Shown here: positions 47,901-56,900 of the stretch, in pieces
Numbering within the stretch: the first letter of the stretch is position 1
How the letters are laid out: every line of letters starts with the position of its first letter
Origin: Prunella strophiata
Lineage: Eukaryota > Chordata > Aves > Passeriformes > Prunellidae
NCBI GenBank assembly: GCA_036583965.1
Contig: JAZBQD010000027.1
Location: 24,497,001-24,561,000 of the forward strand
DNA length: 64,000 nucleotides
Direction of reading: 5' to 3'
Position numbers and translations under genes: made by a program
Notes under the pieces: model-generated
What the model saw: the letters and a program-made list of their open reading frames with translations, nothing else
What the model was told of the DNA's origin: nothing
Databases searched by the model: none

Positions 47901-50900
47901 GGACTGGCTGATCCTGAGGGTCCCTTCCCACTCAGGATATCCTGGGATTTATTTGCTCTGCCTCTTTGGGATATTCTGCTGTTCTGCAGAATTATTTTAG
48001 CTATGACAGTTGATCCTTGTGCAAGATCCCAGGATAAATTTGGAAGCCTTGGTTAAGGAGTGAGCAATCTCATGCATGTTTCTCTGAGATTGTTGTACCT
48101 GATGCTTCTGAACCATTTTCCTAGGCTTTTCAAGTGCTTCTGTTAATCTAGGTATTTGAGTATTAAATTTGCCTGCCAAGACTGTTAAATTCTAACTTCT
48201 TTTTTTTCTCCCTCTTACATTAATGTCTCAACATCAGATAAACCATTTGACTCCTCAACAGTGTGTATCCTACTCCAGGAATCCAAAAAATTGCTCCATG
48301 CTTTCAGCTGCAGGTCAGACTACAACGGTGTCCTGCCCCAGGCTTATGCTGAAGTGGCAAAACTGTGTGAGAGCCTCGGGGGGGTAAGGGCAGTTTTGGT
48401 GTTTGTCCACCTCACCCCATCCTCAAGTTGTTCCATGCTCCAAACCTGGCTTAGATTTTTAATTATTCCCATCATTTCCACTGATTACTCCAGGAAATGT
48501 TGCTGGGGTGTTTTCAAAATGAAGAGACCCTGACTTTAACTTTTATTTTCATGCAGTGAATATCTGCTGATACATTTTTCCCTAATATAAATGTGTTTTA
48601 CTATTGGAAGGGTGACTAAAAACCATTATTTTGTCTTAGTTTTCTATTGCATTTGTTATCTGATGGGCCTTAGAGGTTAAACTTGCTGTTTCTGACATGG
48701 GTCCCATACTGCTGCTCTTAAGTGTGTTATTTCAGCTTTCATTGTCTTCGTAGCTGAAGAAGGGACTCCCTTGTATCATGTGGTTTGTGGTGGTCACTGG
48801 GGGTTGTCCTGACCCCTTTTGTGTTCTCAGAAGTTGGTCTTCACTCCCAGCTCAGCTCTTGAGTTGCTGTGGAGGAAATTCCAACTATCTTGGTTTATGG
48901 TTACTGTCAGTTCTGTATGTAATGGCATAGAAACTGGAGTCATGAGCGTGGATGAAATATTTGGATTTATGGGAAAGAAGATAGGTCAGAACAGCTGTAA
49001 AGAGTTCTTGGTGTCTTTGGAAAAGGAGGAAGGGAAAGAAAGGCCAGGAGTTACCTGTGCTGGGACCTCTCTGCAGTGCAGTCAGCCCTGAACCTGATGT
49101 TCTGCTGTCACAAGAATCAGGTTCTGTCTGAAAACTTGTCAGGAAGGAAATTCCGCCCTGTCAGGGTGGGGAGGCCCTGGCACAGGGTGCCCAGAGAAGC
49201 TGTGGCTGCCCCTGGATCCCTGGAAGAGTCCAAGGCCAGGTGGGACAGGGCTTGGAGCACCCTGGGACAGTGGAAGGTGTCCCTGCCTGTGCCAGGGGTG
49301 GCACTGGATGGGCTTTAAGGTCCCTTCCAGCCCAAACTATCAAGAGAGACTTTGAATGCAGAGACTGTAACCAAGGTGACTCGAAGAGTTCAGCCTTGAT
49401 TTCTTGAGCATTGCTTTAAAAAATCTGTAGAAGTGTGTAGATTCTGGTTTTCTGAAGTTAGGAACCAAATACATTGATTATCTGTTTGCTGAACTGTTTT
49501 ATAAGGTGAGGGCAGACAGTGAGCAGGATTTATCAGAAGACATCATGGTTCTTTCAGAAAATGCTGCGTGTGAAAAAATGGAAGCCACGATGCCCAATCT
49601 GCAAAACACTGAGGAAAAAGAGCTACAGCCCAGCTTTCATGTGGCTCAGGAAAACAGGCACCAGGAAATCTGGTCAGTCCTGGAAGGTGTTTGGAGCACC
49701 ATGAACTTGTTCAGGTACAGCTTGCTAAAGGGGCTCAGAACTAACACATTACCTTAGATAACTTTCAAACAAGCACACTTTAGAAACTGTGCTTTTTTTA
49801 CCCATATTTAATCTAAATTGACCCAAAAATAAATCACACAACCTGTCACACAAAAGTTGGGAGCATGCATATTGTTATGTCAGAGCTTCTTTTATTAACT
49901 GCTTTTCTGTCTCTTCTTTATTTCTTTTGAATTTCAGTATTGAGCTGTTCCAGAAGCTGGACCCCAGTGCAGTGGCCATGGCTGCCAAGGCCTCGTTTGA
50001 AGAGGCTTTTTTGGGCCTGCAGAAGCTGTTGGCAGCAGTGAAGGACATCCGTGAGGGCATTGGCAGGTGAGCACTGAGCTGGGCACAGAATGTGTGACAG
50101 CCACCTGAGGTCACAAAAGTCTGAAATATTTCAGCACCAAACCACTCTTCATTCTAGTGTGCTTGGTAATATGATTTGCAGTAAAAATCCTGCTGTCAAG
50201 GCTGCCTTGAACCATTGGTAGCAAAAGATCATGGAAGTGTTTCAGTCATGGAGATCTCTTGCAGGGAATTGCCTTCTGTGTCTGGGATTTGTTTTCCAAT
50301 CTTTGACCAGCAAGTTGCCTCTGTTCAGGTGTAACTGGAGCTATTAATAATTAATTATTATGATTAATATATCAGTTTGCATGGCAGGAACTTTGAATAA
50401 TTCAGGGCATTTGTGTTTCAAATGTGAGGCCCACTCACATGGGGGCAAAGCTCCAGTAGAGTGAAGGATGTAAAGTTTTGGGGCTTTGCTGTTCCCAGTT
50501 CTTCATTGCAGCCATAACAACAACAGTCAGCTGCATTCTCTCTTTAGGCAGGATAGTATTCCCTCTATCTTCATAGAATCACAGAATCCCAGAGTGGTTT
50601 GAGTTGGGAGGGACCTTAAAGTCTATCCAGTGCCACCCCTGCCATGGGCAGGGACACCTCCCACTAGCCCAGATTTGCTCCAAGCCCTGTCCAGCCTGAC
50701 CTTGGACACTTCCAGGGATCCAGGGGCAGCCAGAGCTTCTCTGGGCACCCTGTGCCAGGGCCTGCCCACCCCCACAGGGAGCAATTGCTTCCCAATATCT
50801 CATCTCACCCTGCCCTCTGGCAGTGGGAGTCCCATCCCTCCACTGTTTTTTTTACAGCACAAAAAATTGGAAGTTTCAGGAAGAATAAGGAATCTCCTGT

Positions 50901-53900
50901 GTTGTCTTGACTTAGTTCTTTTTTCATGGCAGTGAAATGTAGATCCATTCAAAGAATTACAGTCTCTCTTTCAAATATAATTGATCAAAATATTATAAAA
51001 TTAGAAGCAGAAAAATATGGGTAGAAATGAGAGCTTGAGCAGGTGAGTGCTGATGGATGCAATTTATTGCTGGTGGGGTTTTTCCCTCTAAGGAAATTGT
51101 TCCAATAAAGTAGGTTACTGCTAAACTTTGCTCTCTTCATTCTGATGCTAAAATTTTTGCAACAGATCCTGTGGTATCAGTTTATAGATGTGGTGGATGA
51201 GGTTAAATGGGAGTATGGAATATTCAGAATTGGTATTTTTGTGTTGCAGAGGTGTTTCATTGAAAACTGTTGGTTTTCTTTGTGGCAGAGCTCTGTAAAA
51301 ATTGAAACTCGTGAAATACACAGGCTGGTTGTTGGAATGGAGTAGTTTTCCTGGACACTTTGGAAATGCCTGCTCTGATGTGCAGGTTTGCAGTAGGTGG
51401 CATTGTGGAGCAAGAAATGGGGAGACTTTGCACCAAGCATTTGCTGCATTTGCCTTGAGTGGAGGGATCTAAGGGAGTTTGAGAGTTCTGAAGAGCTTTT
51501 CCAAAGAGCCAGGAGCCAGGTTATTGTCTCATTGCAGTTTTATGAATATTACAAAGTATTAAAGCAAAAATTCAGAAGTTTTCATAGAATTAGAATAGTT
51601 GGGGTTGGAAGGGACCTTAAAGCTCATCTTGTTCTACCCCCTGCCATGGGTAGACACCTCACTTTGATTTTGCTCTAAAACTGACCTTGCAGAGTATTTA
51701 TTTTTCTTGATTTTTGAAAAAATGCCTCTCAGTGACTTATTCTAATGGCATGATTGCAGAAAAGGAGGCACTGGAGAAACAATAGTGAGAAAGTTCTGTC
51801 TTGAATATTTGGAGGTAACACAGCTTTTAGTGGTAAAATACAACTGATTCTGTGGTAGCTTCTGATCCCTGCTGTCCAGAACAGAGGAGAGAAAATATCT
51901 TGTGAAAGTTTGGGAGCTTTACCAGTAAATTATGTTGAAAGTTCAACTGCATTAAAAGTTTAGATTTTTAGATTATTAGAAACAACTAGAAAAGATGCTT
52001 TTACCCTTAATCATAAAAAAAAATACTACAGCAGTGGCAGTACCCCAGCTATTCAGGCTTGATGGCCAGAACATGTTAATGACAAATACAGATGCAGAAA
52101 AGGAAAAAAAAAAAATGCTGTTTCATTGAAGATGTGTCAGTAACAGCTTTTGGCACATTACCCTGTTTTAGTAATTTCTGTAACACCATGCAGGGTTTTT
52201 TATTTTGTCTTGATTTCTTCCTCTAACAGCACTGGTAGCAGAATGGTGTTTGTATTGCACAATTCTGCATGCCAGCAATGACAGCCTTCAGCTCTGAATT
52301 TAAGAATAATCAGTACAGTTAGCATGTTCTAACTATATACCTTTACTGTTGGTAACGAGCAAAGGGTATGAAACCTCTGAAATTTAAGCATCCAGTAAAA
52401 TTGTGAAACCATTACATGATTTTAAATAATTTTGGATGGAGGATTTGTGAGTGTTCTCACTGGTGGTTTATAATTGTATTTGGGTTGGGTATTATTTTGA
52501 AATAATTAATTGGGGTACCTTATTTAAGGTCTCTTAAATTAACTCTTTAAAATAAAATAGGGGTTTAGATTAGCTGATGTTTGCCCTCAGCTGAATAGAA
52601 CTTGTGATTCCAAGCTTCTATATGCAGCCCTAGGGGATTGGACATTGTCTTCATGTTTCCTGCCAGGTTTCTTTTAGATAAGAAATCCTTGTTCATAGGA
52701 AAGAAAGAAAATTCAGTCTTGGGTGAATTGATGGAATTATTTCAAGTTGGATTTTTTCTTTTCATCTCTTGGCTAAAAAAGAATGTTTTTGTTCATGTGC
52801 CAAATTGAAAATCACTCACAACTTACAGCATATACACTTAGATACAGGCCTCCTAAATATTTATGCTAATATGCTGTCACCTGTAAAATATTTGTTTGTT
52901 ACTGACTGCATAAGGAGCCTGAGTTCTGCTTTTCTAATATTTTATCTAAATTGAATTTCTCTTGCACTTCCAATGGTTTGGAAAATGTGGTTTAGTCAAG
53001 GGCTTCATAAACATTTGCAAATTAAAAGTGTCATTTCTTAAGATTTCAGTAGTGCAGGAGAGTGTTACTATATCAGAACTGATCACTGCATTGAAATAAT
53101 TTTGAAACAATGCTGCAGTGTTAGTAGTTTTAGTGCAGAATTCCTCAGATGCAGAGAAGCTGTGTCCTCTTTATTTTTTCAGCTGGTCAGTGGAGGAATT
53201 CAGGTCTCTTCTCCTTGGTGTCTCAATAGAGAATTGTCTTCATTCCCTTAGGCTCTTGTGTCAGTTAATAATTTCTGCCATAAAGTCCCAATAAAGTCTC
53301 TAGATGAAGAGCTCTGCCTTTAATCTTCTCTGCACACAGTCTCTTTTTGGAAGTAAAATGGAGATTAGCTCCCTGTTCAAAAAGTACCAGACATTCCAAT
53401 CAGTACTTGTTTGATCTTTATGGCTTTATGCATTTAGGTGAAACCTGAAACTGAACTTACCTGCAGCCTTCTCTGCTGCCAGGTCCCAGATTGAAATGTT
53501 CTCTTGTGCCAGTTTTAATGACAGCTGTAAGAAATAAAGCTCAAGTAGAGCTGGAAGTGGGCAGTGCTGCCCAAGGGGCAGGGCAGGGGTGGTGCTGGGC
53601 AGCTGCTCACACCATGGTGCCTTTGGAGCAGTCTGAAAAGCAGAAAGGTTTCAGACATGGAGTTGTAAAAGCCATGGTGCTTTGAGCCTGGGGTGCCTGC
53701 AGGGGCTGACAGCTGAGACATTTTGATCTATTTCTTATCCATTTCTGTTTATTATTGTATCTTACACCTTGTGTTTGGCATCAGATGAGTGACAGGACAG
53801 GAATTAAAGAAACATTGAGAGTGATTTGGGAAGGACTTGAGATAAAATCATCAAGTCTGACTGTATCCTCCTGCCCCCAAGACAGCATTTAAGCTCCAAC

Positions 53901-56900
53901 TGGTGGCAGGTATCCATAGTCATTTCTTGGGTCTTTCTGTGACATTCCTTCTTTACCTTAAATGCTCAATATTTCCAGAAAACTGTGTGGAACCACACTG
54001 GAGTTCTTAGGTTGAAGCTGAAGTACAGAATGGGGGGGGTTGTGGTGTGGTTCTGCAGGGCTGTGCTGATGGAAAGGCCAAGTGACTCCATGGATTTCCA
54101 CCCTCTGCTTTTAAACCAGTGTGGAGAGGGGAGCAGCAGCAGTGGTTAGTGTTGTAGTGCTGAGGTTCACATGGCTGTTTAGAGCAGTTTGATGTAAAAG
54201 CCCTTTGCTTTATGGATTACTGATCTAGAGACAATTCTCTAGACATAGTTCTGTAGTTGAGGCAGATTTTTTTTCTCAGTTTTATCACTGAGAAACTTCC
54301 ATGGAAACGAGGGCAACTTGATTTAATGAAGTAATGGAGGCAGAGTCAATGCTAATACAGACAGGTCCAGATTTCCCAGTGTGTGCCTTCCCTAAAATGT
54401 CCATTTTCCATAGCACAGGGTGGTGGCTACAGGCAATGAAAGGAACATGAAGAGATTGAAAGCAGCAGGGAGCAGTGGTGCTGAGAAATCATTGCTCTGC
54501 AGACAGGCATGTGTCAGTTTTGTGTAGAAGAATATATTCCCAGACTGGAACTGGTATTGCAGCCCCTGTTCAGCTGCAGACAGCACCAGGCTGTTTCAGG
54601 AGTGCTGGCCTGTTGGGAATCTGTGGGGGGAGTTAAGGTGCAGGCTCTTCCCTCAGCAGCTTCCCAGGGCTCTGTGTGGAATGAGGGCTCTCCCATCAAA
54701 ACAACAAATCTCTTACATTTGGGACTGCTGTAAAACTTGGAGCCAAATGTCAGACTTCTCATTCCACAGTACAAACCCAGAAACCATTGGCAGCATCCAA
54801 GCCAAGGCCATAAAATGAGGTACAGGATTTAACATTAGGTTACTTGGATGATTAATTACACAATTTGGTTTTTTTCCCCAAAGAGCTGGAGGCACAGTGG
54901 GTTTGTTCATACACCTGAGGTCTTGCAGGGGTACACTTGATTGTGTTCCCTCCATCCTTCCTCTGGAGAGCTCCCATGGCCAGGTTTTCCACTGGCACCT
55001 CTGTCACTTACCCATGTGTGTCCTTGGCACAGCAGGAAGAACAGGGGTGGGCAGATTTTGCCCCAGCACTTTGTGATGGCCTTGGGGTGAGATTATTCAT
55101 CACACCTTAGCTTTTATGTTGTGTCCACTTGTGCACCCAGGCTGATGGCAGCAGTCAGGCAGGTTCTGCCTGGACTGGAGGGAATGATTCCATGAGGAAT
55201 CAGCCTCTCCCAGGCTCAGGATGCTCTGCTGCTGCTGCTGCAGGTGCTGGGTGTGATAGGGAGGGCTGGATAGCCTGGAGCTGCTGGGGGGGAGTGGGAG
55301 CTGCTGGGGGGCAGTGGGAGCTGCTGGGTGGGGAGTGGGAGCTGCTGGATGGGGAAGTGGGAGCTGCTGGGTGGGGAGTGGGAGCTGCTGGGTGGGGAGT
55401 GGGAGCTGCTGGGGGGGAATGGGAGCTGCTGGATGGGGAGTGGGAGCTGCTGGGGGGCAGTGGGAGCTGCTGGGTGGGGAGTGGGAGCTGCTGGGTGGGG
55501 AGTGGGAGCTGCTGGGGTGGGAGTGGGGAGCTGCTGGATGGGGAGTGGGAGCTGCTGGGGGGGGAGTGGGAGCTGCTGGGTGGGGAGTGGGAGCTGCTGG
55601 GGGGGAGTGGGAGCTGCTGGGTGGGAATGGGAGCTGCTGGGGGGGGAGTGGGAGCTGCTGGGGGGGAATGGGAGCTGCTGGGGGGGGAGTGGGAGCTGCT
55701 GGGTGGGGAGTGGGAACTGCTGGGGGGGGCGTGGAGCTGCTGGGTGGGGAATGGGAGCTGCTGGATGGGGAGTGGGAGTTGCTGGGGGAGGAGTGGGAGC
55801 TGCTGGGGCGGGGGGAGTGGGAGCTGGTGGGGGAAGTGGGATCGCTGGGGGGACGGAAGTGGGAGTGCTGGGTTGGGAGTGGGAGGCTGTTTGGGGGTGG
55901 GAGTGGAGATTCTGCGGGGGGGATTGGGAGCTGCGGGGTGGAGTGGAAACGGCTGGGGGGAAAAGGGAGCTGTTTGAGGCGGGGAATGGGAGCTGCTGTG
56001 CAGTTCCAGCTGCCAGGATCCCCACTGTTCCCATAGAGGGTTGCTGGCAGCTTCTCCCTGCCGGGGTTTTCCGCTGTCAAAGCCGATTGTCGCTGAGGTT
56101 CCCCGGGGAAGGTTCTGATGTGTGTTTTTAGCAGAGCAGGCCAAGTTGGTGCCCTCCTGGTACTGGTTAGTTCGGCAGGTTTAAGGCAAACATTTTGGGT
56201 ACTGCTTCTTAGGAAGCGGGGGGAAGAATGCATGACTAATTTTTGGTGATAATTCCTATGAAAAATGATGAGAAAAAGCAGTGGACACTGTGCTTTTAGA
56301 ATTGACTGTACAATAAGTCCTGTGCTGTGTCATGGCCTTCCAGCCTGCTTCAAACACAGGGCCCTTTAACTGGTATTTTTAAACTTACTCTGTTACTTTC
56401 CTGGTTTTTTCAATTCCTAATTAATTCATTTATAAACGAAGCTTACAGCTTGCAAGAGGAGGGAGAGAATTTGGGCACTTTCCCATGGGAAAGTAAATAG
56501 AGCTTTCCCCAAAAGATTTTATTTTTCCAAGTCCAGTCATTATCTTAATCATGATTTAACTGTGTAAGACTTAAAAATCAGAATTTTCTCAGTATTTCTT
56601 AATACATGTAAGGTGTTGTGTTTTAATTTTGTGTTGGTTTTGAGGTACATTTTGCAGCATTTAGGAGGGTTCTGCTTTTCCTGGTGAATGCAAATGAAGC
56701 TACACTGAGGTGGAACTGAATTGTGTCTGCCTGAATAGATGAGGCTAATTAATTTTGTAAAAAACAACTTCTTTATTGGCTTGGGTTCAGAGCCTTGTGG
56801 AAAAGGGTGTCCATCAAGGTGCTTCATTAAAGGCACCTTTCTTCAGCTGCTACATCCCATTGGCCCTTGGCTGTATTGGGTGGGAATTAGAAGTAGCAAA

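Noticed and set aside
55100..56233. 377-aa minus-strand Pro/Ser-rich open frame, with two other minus-frame and three plus-frame open frames overlapping it
   Set aside because: All six frames are open because the 21-bp G-rich unit is a multiple of three without stops. No splice context or conserved protein is seen.
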